Source of the DNA: Endocalyx cinctus
Taxonomy: Eukaryota > Ascomycota > Sordariomycetes > Amphisphaeriales > Apiosporaceae
Length of the DNA: 64,000 nucleotides
Assembly: GCA_001600455.1 (NCBI GenBank)
Contig: BCKC01000013.1
Coordinates: forward strand, 124,001-188,000
Direction of reading: 5' to 3'
A program made the position numbers and the translations under genes. The notes below the pieces were generated by a model. The model was given only the letters and a program-made list of their open reading frames with translations, was not told where the DNA came from and made no database searches. Positions 54,554 through 64,000 of this stretch are shown one piece after another. Each line of letters opens with the position of its first letter. Positions within the stretch are counted from its first letter, which is position 1.

Positions 54554-56583
54554 ATGCGGGTGGTTTGTATCCGTGACAACGGCAAAATAGCGGATATTGA
54601 CACTGCTCTCCAGGAAGACCCTCTTCTTGTGCGAGGAGCATTGGCTGACGCCGTTTTCCAATGTTATGACAAGGTACCCGATATTCTTGATTTTCTTCAA
54701 GCCGAAAAGGCCGTTCGAGATGCACTGCTGAGCTTCGAGGGGGACGATGAGAAATATGCCAGGGGGTTCGTGCTTACGCAGACTTTGGACCAGCGCACCC
54801 AAAGGACTCAGCGAGCAGACCTTCTTTACCTGTCTCTTGACCATGGCGGACCGGTGGCACTAGCTGGCATCTTTTATGCTACCTTCGACGCACACCGCAA
54901 CGTCCATAACCGAGAGACACTGAATTTATTCCTGCATAAATTCTCGGAACAGACAAAAATTCAATTAATTACCCGATCTAGTAATTTTCCTTGTCATGTT
55001 TCATTTAGCAAGTGGCTCTTCAAAATTATAAGCAAGCTTAAACAAGAATGCCAAAAGTTTACGCATATCCTCTATTGCTTAGGTACTATAGTACCAAAAA
55101 CTGTTTTCCACCGCGCGCGAGCGCCATCATTAACTTGGGGTGCGAATGGCGAACCTGTGCAAGTAATGCCTCGGTTAGACGCAATTTCCAACGAAGAGGA
55201 ATTCGAGGACGCTTTAGCTAGCCTAGAATACGTCCGATTCTTACGAGTCACAGAGAAGGCAATTTGTACGGATTCCCAAATCGGAAAATTATTGAGAGAT
55301 CAGCTACAAAACCCACGCTGTATTGCAGAGGCTATTAAGATCGTTGCGCATATATTCCCTAAGTATCGGGACTTGGAACCTGGAAGGTATGGTACATAAT
55401 TAACCCTTATGTGTGATCCGGGCTAATGAGACGCAGCTACGTAGAACAGTGCGAGCAGTTACAACCCCTGCTAGAGAACATTCTTACTTACCTCGTCGAT
55501 CAGCAGGTGTATGATCTAGTAGAAGATGAACATCTTATCCAACTTGCGGAAGCGTGCCTATCGGCGTCGTATTTCCGCGATAAGCAATGGAAAACTCATA
55601 TCATCTCGGCCGCCTCGGCTATAGCAAGCAAACTTGAGAGATCCCATGTAGTCTTCCTACTCGCCTGCCGTATAGAGATAAGACGGGCTACATTATCGCA
55701 CTTGTACCAAGACCTTCCGCAACCCAGGAACGCCTCGGCCACAATCGACCCGCCGTCCGGCACAGTGTCAGTAGACCTTGCCATCTTACAGGCTCAGGAG
55801 TGCATCAAACTAAATGCATTGGCATCTGCCGCCGAGAAATTGGAGCGATTTACTGTACCCTGGCCTGGAGGGGATTCCACTTTGGGTAGACTGCAGAGCC
55901 AGCGGGTAAAATATATGCAAGCTAAGATTCTCCGGTTTGAAGGTCGATTCCAGGAGGCTTACAGGCTCTTGGGGGGTATTTCTTATGACGAAAACAGACC
56001 AGTGGCGTTACTCTCAATCGTTCTTTGCGAACTAGGTCGGTTTGATGACGCTATCCAAAAACTCAGCATGCACCAGGCCAATGGACAGGGCCTGAGGCAC
56101 GTCAAGATTGCGTTAGCTAGTGCTCATTTGTTAAAATGTGTACACGGATCGATAAAGGGAGAGCCAGTCGACTGGAATTTGCTTCAATTGACTCAAGACA
56201 TGTACCAGAGTCTCAATAGGCCCGTACTCCCGGCGACGTACTATGGCAGGATGGGTCACTTGTCCATACTTATTGGCTTGGCTATAATAAAGCACTTAGA
56301 AGGAAAGGTGGAGTCTGCACTAAGCCGTTGGCAAACTGCCCTTGTCGCTTCTCGACAATGTCTCCCCACCGGTTACACGGACATGATTATCTCATATTCT
56401 AGCAGCGAGCTTGAGGCTAGGCGGGGGGGTATTGCACAGGCGGATATTTTAGAGGCCTACGCGAAGACTATATTTGCCCGGACCGGCTGTCAGCACTATT
56501 TTGCAGGCTTAGGTTCATATTGGTTAAAGTTGGTCAGCAATTGGATGTTAGCGCATGGTCGTCAGACGGTTATTACTCTGTAA
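54554..56583 (+). CDS. NLR-like winged-helix/TPR protein
   Basis: Exons 54554-55386 and 55431-56583, joined across a 44-bp intron (GTATGG donor, GGCTAAT branch, TGAG acceptor), give 661 aa. The segment ARAPSLTWGANGEPVQVM followed by ALASLEYVRFLRVTEK aligns with the winged-helix part of the 29806 protein (LRGASPRKRWGEHGD). The exon-2 part is TPR-like (AKILRFEGRFQEAYRLLGG, LVASRQCLPTGYTDMII), ending YWLKLVSNW, which matches RYWSEYLKS of the paralogue. The N-terminus (MRVVCIRDNGKIAD) lacks a P-loop or any NB-ARC motif. The ATG has a good context (AACCATG), so the protein may genuinely start here. A regulator of cell death is inferred only by family. Confidence 0.72.
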
Positions 56584-58072
56584 GGGCGTAAATATGCTTC
56601 CCATTCACTCGTTTATCTCTTCGTTGATCAAAGTCTGTTTCAACTACACGCGCCTTTCTGTCTCGCTATAAATTTCGTGCATCGGTAAGGTCAAGATGAG
56701 TGTTATTATCAATTTGCGATTCTCGTTGGTGAAAAGGTAACGTTAACGTGGGTCAAGTTCAAGATGGTGCATTTTGAGATGCCTCTCCTGTTCCCTGCCA
56801 GCCAAAGATATAAATATGCGTTCTTCACAAGAAGAGGCTTCGTAAAATTTATTCTTGTCAATGATATCCTCTCCGTTTGTTTCCAGATCTAACTACTCGC
56901 AGTATCCAGATCATATCATAATCGGGGACTCGTACCCCAGAGTAGAAATTTCTTTTTTAGGTTAACTCTAGGACATAAAATATTGAAACTATAAATAGTG
57001 CTACGCTGAGGAGGATATATATATATAGTTATCGAAAAGATGAATTAATTCACATATTATCTAAGATAACCTGCAACAAAAAATATCTCTATCTTTATAA
57101 CCAATCGTTTCGATGGATGCTGCGCAAATCCAGACCGCGCCAGAACTACCTATCGAGCACGCAAAGAGAATTTAACATACCGACATTCAAAATAACGACA
57201 ACAAAGATCAAGGTCTTTCTAAAAAGAAATGACAATTTAAGATGAGAATATTCCAGCCGTTCCATACAATTCAAACCTGGAACTCGAGCTTACTTTCTCC
57301 GTTGGCATTACCTGGCGGACGTCCCTGGGAAGGGTGTTGAGAGAGACAATCAGAGGGGGCAGATCAACGTGGGAGGTCGAGGAGGGTAATTCCCCGACTT
57401 GAACTGAAGGCGAACATGTCAATTGGGGGATATAGTTAGGTCGTCTAACGTGTATTTCAGAGAAGACCACCCCTCTAAGATAGGAGTTTTCTGGGATACG
57501 CATGGTGTGAATTTTGGTTAAATGACCTTAGGGAAAGTACGTCGCATGCATTATAACGTAATAGTTATGGGATTAAAAGTCGAAAAAAAGAAAGAACAAA
57601 AAGTAGCCGCGAGATACTGCATACTAGTAGTATCCATCCATGGATGGATAGTAAAATTAATGGACTTGGCGGTGTTCACGTGGTGCTTAAGGGGATATGG
57701 GGTTGTACAAGACGGTATATCAGAGACGGTATATCAGCCGACGTGTGGGCAATTATGAGAGAAGCATGGTTTATTCCAATTTCCTAATACTACTGGCGTG
57801 CGATCTAACCGCTATATACCAACTGCTACTAGCCGTCCTGCCGGTAACACGACCTGCACGTACTATTTGGTATATGAAACAAATCAATTTATCTATATAT
57901 GACAATATTCACCAGACCTACAGACGTATGAAACCTTTAACTGACCCCTTGGTGCTATCTCAACAACCTCTAGGCCGCTAAACTACCCTGGGAAAATAAT
58001 CAAGCTGCATCCAGCTGAGAGATAACGAGCTTGTAAGGTTTGTAATTGATACCGCTAAGTAACTATGTCTTA
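56584..58072. other. intergenic with family-3 repeat
   Basis: The family-3 repeat copy b (57566-57690) and several short frames. An 88-codon minus-strand frame at 57237-57503 has no recognised motif. Confidence 0.4.
57566..57690 (+). repeat. dispersed repeat, family 3 copy b
   Basis: GGGATTAAAAGTCGAAAAAA, AAAAGTAGCCGCGAGA and TGGACTTGGCGGT match 46719-46810 in the same orientation; an inserted CCATCCATGGATGG palindrome differs. Confidence 0.55.
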
Positions 58073-59354
58073 GATCGCACAGTATATTTATGTCCCGAAG
58101 GACGGTGGTGAAGTTATTAACAGGGCCTATGAGTACATCCATGCCAAGCTTTACTTTTTTTTCCTATCTACTCCATCTTACCCAACACTGCCACGACCGT
58201 CGTCTACCTCGCTGAGGCCTCTCCAGTCAGAATGGGACCAGCTGATTCCTGCTGACGGTACCCTGGGCAAGGCTAGACGACCATCCACTACTAAGGAACC
58301 TACAGAAACGCGTCAGCTCTCAACGCCGGCAATAGATGCTCCGCAGTCACCCAGCCGCCTCTACCGTCTTTCCCCACCGCTCCAAGAAAATGTTTCGCTT
58401 CAGGACTATGCATTGCAACATAACATCGCAGGCGAAGATGGCAGCGAGAACGAAGCTGAGCCGCCTTTGACCAAGTCAAAACTAGGTCACGAGAGAGACG
58501 TAGTTTATCGCGAGGTCCGTCGTTTAACCCGGAACTCCAGAGCCTATCCTAACGCTGACGACGGGGTTGTGCAGCAGGCCGATAGGCAGGACAGCACTCG
58601 GCATAGTGCAGACCATGCTTCATACGACAATACGGAGGACGAGCATATTAGTAACAAAGAGGAGGACGATAAGAGCGACTGTGATTTTCAACCACCACAA
58701 CGCAAGCGTCGTAAGATGAGGTCTTCAGCCAAGCCATCACGCATGACAGCCACCAAACTGTGTACGCGCTCAAAGGGCGTTGCTTCCCCAGGACCAGTGC
58801 AAGGCCGAAAACATTTAGGCAGGCGCAGCAGACCCAGCCCGCCATCTTCACAAGAAGAGATTGCAGAGGCGCATACTACGAAGTTCGAAGAATGGCCGTT
58901 GGAGGATGCGGTTCTCAAGCGTGTAACCATAAACGGCTTAACAACCTTCCAGATACAATTCACACAACAGTCCTGCTCGTATCACAAATATGACTATATA
59001 TCGCAAAACCAACGAAGAACGCCTCCGGCTAATAAAAACTTCTTACCAATACAAATAAACGAACTTCTTCGTTCTAAACCGAATAAACAGGACCCCCAAA
59101 CAGAAAAACAAATCGAAGACGAGAACAATCAAAACGAATATGAAGTAGAAGCAATCCTGGACCACCGTCAGAAGGGAAACAGCATAGAATATCTAATAAA
59201 GTGGGAAGGATACCCACCGGAAGAGAATACTTGGGAACCTATCAAACACTTGAAGAAGTGTCTTCATATTGTCGAGGCGTATCACGGACAAGAAGCCAGG
59301 ACGAGCCTCGGCAACAAAGTTCAAACTACTAAGTACGGAAGGAGACAAGCCTAA
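58073..59354 (+). CDS. chromodomain protein, partial 5' end
   Basis: The frame is open from a CTTAG acceptor at 58072 to TAA at 59352-59354 (about 425 codons) and has no ATG in its N-terminal part, so a first exon is missing from my model. Residues 1-110: VPKDGGEVINRAYEYIHAKL, then a proline-rich stretch. The middle has a nuclear signal (QRKRRKMRSS) and EEWPLEDAVLKRVT. The C-terminal chromodomain (59135-59285) is well formed: EYEVEAIL, YLIKWEGYPPEENTWEP, with the three aromatic cage positions present. Chromodomains bind methylated histone H3 tails. In fungi they are common at the integrase C-terminus of Ty3/gypsy chromoviruses; here no integrase is attached. Fusion to a host N-terminal part seems likely. 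Confidence 0.65.
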
Positions 59355-60897
59355 ATCGAAGTACTTGAAATCGGTAACCTCGAAATCGGCACATTCAAGA
59401 GATGGTATCATCTGGGAGGAAGGAATAGAAGGATGACCAGACTCCTTACGACGAGCCTCGGCTTCTGCTTCCTTACTCTCTACTCGCTCTAGCTCCTTCA
59501 GTGTCGATACCACGGCGAACAGCACGCATCATTTTCTTCAACCACGATATCTTTTGTTTACAGCGCCATGATAGCCGATCAAGGGAGTCATCAACATTGC
59601 TGGTAATGAATGTGCTTATAGTGACTACCTATCTATCTACTATTACGGCAAAAGGAGTAGGTTCATTCAACAGGACCAAAAATGCACTTACCCACTTAAT
59701 CAAGTTAAGAAGGATCCATCAGTAAGAACGAAGCTTGACTAACTAGGTCATGTGACTTATTGATCTATATGATCTAAGTGATCTGAATAAATCACATAGA
59801 TCACATAGCTTATCATCAGTCTCGGCGTACCCATATGCCGCACGAATGGGAATATATAAGGATGGAATTTCTCTTGTATCTAGACAGTCTTTACCTTAAT
59901 TTTTTAGCTTCTAACTTAAATACTATCTTTACACATACTATATAATCCCTTAAAACCTCTTTTACAAACATCTCTTGAGTTTAGTTGGAATTCTTACGCA
60001 AATGCAAGAATTGGATTCTGCGTCCAAGCAAAGCTTCCCGTTAAGATGGTTTACGCCAGAAAAAGACGTACTCCTTAAGAAACTAAAAGAGTCTGCACTA
60101 CCATGTGTTACGAAATCAGAAGTTGGCCCATTCAACAGGCCCAGGATGTTGACTCGATTAGTCACCAAAATGGTATGACTAAGGAACCTTACTAACCAGG
60201 TCCCTGGTCACGTGACCATTGATCTAATGATCTGAGTGATCTATTAGATCAATAGATCACATAGATCACCACCAGTCTTGGCATACCAACATGCCAGAAA
60301 TTTACGGATATTTAATGATGGATTTCCTTTCTGTATCTAGTCAGTTTTTACCTTAGCTCTTTAGCTTCCAACTTAAGTATCAATATAGACTATTGGTATA
60401 GAGTAACCTGAAACCTCTTTTACAAACATCGTGAACCTTACTTGACAAGACTTCTTGACCTATTGTTACCTTCAAATCAAGACCCCACCACGAACCGACC
60501 AATCAGACAGAGTTAGCCAGACCAGTATTGTCCGACGTATTGGCGGGTTTGTAACACCATGGAAAAAGATGCATCAGAAATTTACCGATACTTTTCCGGG
60601 ACGAAACCGGAAGCTAGGTACATTTCAAGTACGATATTGTACCCGGCTAAAATATAAATGTACGGATTTCTTTCTTCGAGTAAAATATATTCAGGAAAAA
60701 ACTTAAAGGAAGCTGAGTAAAAGAAAACTATTAACAGGAGGTTGTATACTATTGGCAGGAAACTATAATCTATTAAATGGATACTGTATATTAAAATGAA
60801 GTCGTAAACTATTAGGGGGAATAACTATAATAAAGGTTAATCCTTTCAATGTTCAATTATCTAAAGCGCTGTATAATTTCGATTACCGACTGAAACA
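59355..60897. other. repeat-rich interval
   Basis: The minus strand of 59355-59525 encodes LERVESKEAEAEARRKESGH, perhaps the tail of a transposon protein; unproven. The rest is a tandem duplication (59640-60540) and AT-rich sequence. Confidence 0.45.
59640..60540. repeat. tandem duplication of about 460 bp
   Basis: Two diverged direct copies offset by about 460 bp share CATTCAACAGG, CACGTGAC/CATGTGAC, a palindrome-rich GATC block (GTGATCTATTAGATCAATAG and neighbours), ATGCCAGAAATTTACGG, CTTTAGCTTC and AACCTCTTTTACAAACATC. The GATC block has 10-bp perfect arms around a 5-base loop in the second copy. A small plus-strand frame (59975-60178, FNRPRMLTRLVTK) spans the junction; not counted as a gene. 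Confidence 0.7.
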
Positions 60898-61826
60898 ATG
60901 GAATCTATAGAAGCTATAATCAAAAATCTTCCGTCATCCTTGATGAAGGATTTATCAAAACATGCTGCCGAAAATGAACCTAACAATGCGCTAAATACTG
61001 GAGAGTTAGAAACCAAAGCTGTGGCATTGGAATTACTCGAGGATAGGCCCGAAGCCTTGTTTAAGGATCTACCAGAGGAATTGTTCAACCCAATCCATCG
61101 ATCTGAAGCTTTCAAAAATGGGCATGAGGTTTCAAACAGGGAGCTCATGAAAAAAAAAAAAATCATTGTTCTGTCTGGGATATGATATTTAAAAAAGGAG
61201 ATTTCCTTCAATCAGTTTTGAAACAAATGGGAAATCCATTCTTAATTGGAAGCAAGTTGATAAACCTCTACAGTGAAGGACCATCATACCCCAGCAATCA
61301 TAACGGGGAGATATACCTAGCTCTTGTATCAATGGACTGGACCGGAGATGCCCAATACAATGAGGGGTGGGATATTCGAGCTTCACTTCACGACCACGAC
61401 TACGACCCGCTTACTTATGAAGCCAAGATTAGGGGCACAAACATTATTCTCAACATATCGGAAGTGATGATCAAAGAGGCAGATGTCTCAGAGATGCTGA
61501 ACCCTGTACAGAAACTATTTCAACGTACGAGAGACGGATATCTCTCATACATGATATACTGCAAAGATGTCGGTGATGAACACTGTCCGCCCTGGTCATG
61601 TCGTCCTGTTCGTCTTCCCCTAAATACGAGCCAAATAGGAGAATTTGGAGTTAAAACTACCCAATTTCGCTGGAACAGGACACTATATCGAACTAGTTTT
61701 GAAACTGGGACTGCAATGCGTTGGTTCTTTGTTCAACCGAGGGAGAGAGAGGCACATCGGGAAAGCATGGTGTCAAGTAGATTAGAAAGATACAAACAGC
61801 CCGAACATTATGAAGCTACACCGTAG
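60898..61826 (+). pseudogene. 309-aa gene split at an A12 tract
   Basis: The first frame (60898-61185) encodes MESIEAIIKNLPSSLMKDLS and a leucine-rich acidic helix, and reaches an A12 run at 61149-61160. The second frame (61182-61826) continues logically with NHCSVWDMIFKKGDF, YLALVSMDWTGDAQYNEG and a Trp/Arg-rich C-terminus. A one-base deletion (or two-base insertion) in the A run joins them. The unbroken product would be about 309 aa. The break might be real, a homopolymer base-call error or +1/-1 slippage. Family unrecognised. Confidence 0.6.
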
Positions 61827-62116
61827 CTATCAAGGCATACGATTAATGGTAGTTAAACATGGATAGTCTATACGTATAAAAATTGTTCTTATGTGTAAAG
61901 TCAGATATTAACATCCCCGTAGATTGCATATATGGGCGTATATCCCCGAGGAAGGTATCCCGGTGGGTCGACCTAGTTTTTCCTTATTACGTGGTTCGTC
62001 AGTTATTACAACTATATGTATTTATTACACAAAATGAGGCCAAATTAAGAACTAGTTAGATTTTATTTCTTAATAACTTGCTTATCCGAAATACAGGTAT
62101 AGGAACATACCCGTCC
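61827..62116. other. short intergenic region
   Basis: Convergent 3' flanks; nothing recognised. Confidence 0.4.
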
Positions 62117-63118
62117 TCAAGTTTTATCATCTTCAGTTATATTTATGGTGATTTTGACATTAGGAAATAATCCGCGTGAATACTCTTTGATATTCGCCCA
62201 CACAGGATTGATATAGGCCTCGTTCACTTCCAAATATGCCAATGAAGGGTTTCGTCCTAAAATTCCTTTTACTTGATCTTCCGTCATTTTGATATGGTCA
62301 ATATAAAGTGAGCGGAGAGCTGGACTGGTAATCTCTTCCAACCTGCTGCTAGTTACTCCAGCAATACCCATATTTTGTGTTCCAACAATACCTAGGTCGA
62401 ATATCTCCACGTTTGGATAGTATTTCAGGCAATCAGCTACTGTGGGAAATCCGGTGGCGTCGTAGATCCATAGCCGATCGATTCGCAATAATTTAACGTT
62501 GTTATTTGGGAGCTGAGGGCTTGATGATAAAAATGCATTAAGACTGAGCGTTCCCTGAATATCAACCTTTGTGATATTTGGGAATAGGGGTAATATTGGT
62601 AACACGTAATGAACTATAGTCTTAACTCTGTCCGCGCGGCTATATTCTTTGATAACTTCTAGCTTGGAAGACCCAGAAAGTTTCGGTTTAGGCTCTGTGC
62701 AAAAACTCAAGTCCTGAAGTCCGGAAAGTTGGCTTAAGATCTGAACTATATCTGTTTTTATAGGTAGCTGACTATATTCCACGCTGTAGTACCGGCGACG
62801 GCTGAGGGAATCTGCTTCCGGCCATAATTCGATCTCATATTGAAGATTGATGACCGTGGTAATTCCAGCAGATGTTAAGTCGTGTACATTGAAAATATAA
62901 GGGTGTAGAATTGTCAAGTACTTGGCGTATCGAGCAAAGTTGTTATTAGATCTTAAAAATTTTAGAAATTCAGGTAAACATAAATTATTGCCTTTGACAA
63001 TAAGCCATCGTGGGATAATACTGGAGAATTTTCGGCATACTAGCCGAAGATTCTTTAAGGATCGGCCCCCGGCTTCTAAAGCAATTTTTTGAAGTAGTTC
63101 TAAAGGTAATGCATTCAT
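62117..63118 (-). CDS. F-box/LRR-like protein
   Basis: A 333-aa single-exon frame. The N-terminal MNALPLELLQKIALEAGG and LRLVCRKFSSIIPRW are a typical F-box, which binds Skp1 in SCF ubiquitin ligases. The rest consists of weak leucine-rich-like repeats (LLRIDRLWIYD, VEIFDLGIVG, LRSLYIDHIKM, LAYLEVNEAY), a likely substrate-binding part. Length is ordinary for fungal F-box proteins of this type. Its C-terminus has a fragmentary paralogue at 63184. Target unknown. Confidence 0.85.
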   Translation of the reverse strand: MNALPLELLQKIALEAGGRSLKNLRLVCRKFSSIIPRWLIVKGNNLCLPEFLKFLRSNNNFARYAKYLTILHPYIFNVHDLTSAGITTVINLQYEIELWPEADSLSRRRYYSVEYSQLPIKTDIVQILSQLSGLQDLSFCTEPKPKLSGSSKLEVIKEYSRADRVKTIVHYVLPILPLFPNITKVDIQGTLSLNAFLSSSPQLPNNNVKLLRIDRLWIYDATGFPTVADCLKYYPNVEIFDLGIVGTQNMGIAGVTSSRLEEITSPALRSLYIDHIKMTEDQVKGILGRNPSLAYLEVNEAYINPVWANIKEYSRGLFPNVKITINITEDDKT

Positions 63119-63183
63119 TATTCAAAAGTTTATTATAGATCTCGAGAAGAACTATGGTAATTTGTAAGGGGAAAGCAGTTATT

Positions 63184-63426
63184 TTATATTTTAAGTATTA
63201 TAATTTCGAGACGAGGATAAAATTCCCGTGCATATTCTTGGAGCTCACTCCCTAAAAACATTTGCTCCCTATGCACGTTAATTATTAGATACTCCAATAA
63301 TGGATTTCGTTGTAGTAACTCTTTTCCCATCTCTATATTCTTCAATAGTGGATTTGCATAAGGAATATATATACGAGGAGAATAAGTTCCGCGCAGTTCC
63401 TCTGAATCCATCTTTTGAGCTTTCAT
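63184..63426 (-). pseudogene. C-terminal fragment of an F-box/LRR paralogue
   Basis: LLQRNPLLEYLIINV and LQEYAREFYPRLEIIIL correspond to ILGRNPSLAYLEVNE and IKEYSRGLFPNVKITINI of the preceding F-box gene. Only the final repeat survives; the F-box is missing. It lies antisense to the start of the next open frame, so one of the two is a shadow. Confidence 0.65.
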
Positions 63427-64000
63427 GCTTCCAGCTACTAGCTTCAGTGTTCAGGCGTTTCCCGAATCTCTCCGGATTTCTCCCGTACTGCGAGCGTGGA
63501 GAGGCGTTAGGACAAGCTACAGTGGACGAAAAGTTCATAGTAGAGTTAATACATCGGGCAAAGATTGTAGGCTTTTCCTCGAAAGTAATGAGAGACCTCC
63601 TCATGAGATATATCCAACTACCAGAGCGAGAGGAGGAAAACGCCGACGAAACCGCACCTGTAGAGACTGAGGAGAGGGCTCTAGAAAGACGCTGTGGACG
63701 ACCTTTCACAAGATCCTTCAGATATATCAGCTCTCATCTTTTCGTGCCTCAGCTCCTAGAAGTACCAGAAATGGCGGAGTATCCTACTACGTTGTTCGTA
63801 CAGAAGAATATACTATGCTCGTTTTTTGGGGAGATCCCGACACTTCCTACCACAGGAATTGGGAGCCTCATTACAAGCAGAGAAATACTAAGGAACATAG
63901 AGTTAATACCATCAACCAACATAGATACGATCGATCGTAGTGAGTCGCCTCATATTATTCCGGTTATAGAACAGGAAGACGGATCATCTTCACTAGAAGC
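63300..64000 (+). CDS. large protein, partial; possible DUF3723-like
   Basis: An open frame from ATG 63300 runs past the right edge without a stop. The credible coding part starts about 63415: RRFPNLSGFLPYC with ERGEALGQATVDEKFIVEL, followed by KIVGFSSKVMRDLL, a short acidic linker, CGRPFTRSFRYISSH, and LFVQKNILCSFFGEIP. This recalls, from memory, fungal DUF3723-family proteins, often carried by Starship elements, but I am not certain. The first 115 bases overlap the F-box relic on the opposite strand, so the true 5' end may be lost. Nearest-family confirmation needs a search. Confidence 0.5.
   Translation, partial: MDFVVVTLFPSLYSSIVDLHKEYIYEENKFRAVPLNPSFELSCFQLLASVFRRFPNLSGFLPYCERGEALGQATVDEKFIVELIHRAKIVGFSSKVMRDLLMRYIQLPEREEENADETAPVETEERALERRCGRPFTRSFRYISSHLFVPQLLEVPEMAEYPTTLFVQKNILCSFFGEIPTLPTTGIGSLITSREILRNIELIPSTNIDTIDRSESPHIIPVIEQEDGSSSLE

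Noticed and set aside
59193..59525. Minus-strand frame possibly ending a transposase (LERVESKEAEAEARRKESG)
   Set aside because: I could not recall a firm family match, and half of it is antisense to the chromodomain.
1..64000. tRNA, rRNA, CRISPR or biosynthetic backbone genes
   Set aside because: None recognised on either strand; a tRNA scan would be decisive but could not be run.

Overview
The window looks like an accessory, repeat-rich, AT-rich stretch of a filamentous ascomycete (Pezizomycotina) nuclear genome. The evidence is short introns (about 48-140 bp) with GTANGT-type donors and CTAAC/CTGAC-type branch sites, a HET-domain protein, a BCS1-like AAA ATPase, patatin-like phospholipase (PLP) remains, NLR-like winged-helix/TPR proteins, F-box proteins and C2H2 factors. 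All gene models below were spliced by eye; where exon lengths are given they keep frame across every junction. There is no operon logic and genes lie on both strands. No tRNA, rRNA or CRISPR was seen.

Layout. 0.2-4.1 kb: a siderophore-type MFS transporter with an in-frame TAG, then a decayed second MFS gene. 4.4-6.6 kb: HET gene. 7.8-12.4 kb: membrane protein, small kinase-like protein, unrecognised 397-aa protein. 13.5-16.6 kb: secreted glycoprotein with a frame break and a PLP gene with two internal stops. 17.5-20.3 kb: BCS1-like AAA and a C2H2 protein. 20.7-29.4 kb: small unknowns, an HSL-type esterase, a damaged Ras-like gene and two spliced orphans. 29.8-32.5 kb: an 818-aa NLR-like protein with no visible nucleotide-binding domain. 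33-36.2 kb: gene-poor, with a second PLP fragment and repeated pieces of one small gene. 36.3-41.6 kb: two orphans and an APH-fold kinase. 42-54 kb: mostly repeats, relics and small genes. 54.5-56.6 kb: a second NLR-like protein without NB-ARC. 58-64 kb: a chromodomain protein, tandem repeats, a gene split at an A12 tract, F-box genes, and an open frame running off the end that may be DUF3723-like.

Biology. HET, PLP and NLR-like families belong to fungal allorecognition and cell-death repertoires. PLP, NLR and DUF3723 are also recurrent accessory genes of Starship giant transposons. No tyrosine-recombinase captain is visible, so that reading is only a hypothesis. Much of the gene content is broken (nonsense codons, frameshifts, fragments, degenerate paralogues), and short inverted-repeat elements are shared between distant sites. 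This fits a fast-decaying accessory compartment; one nonsense codon is compatible with RIP.
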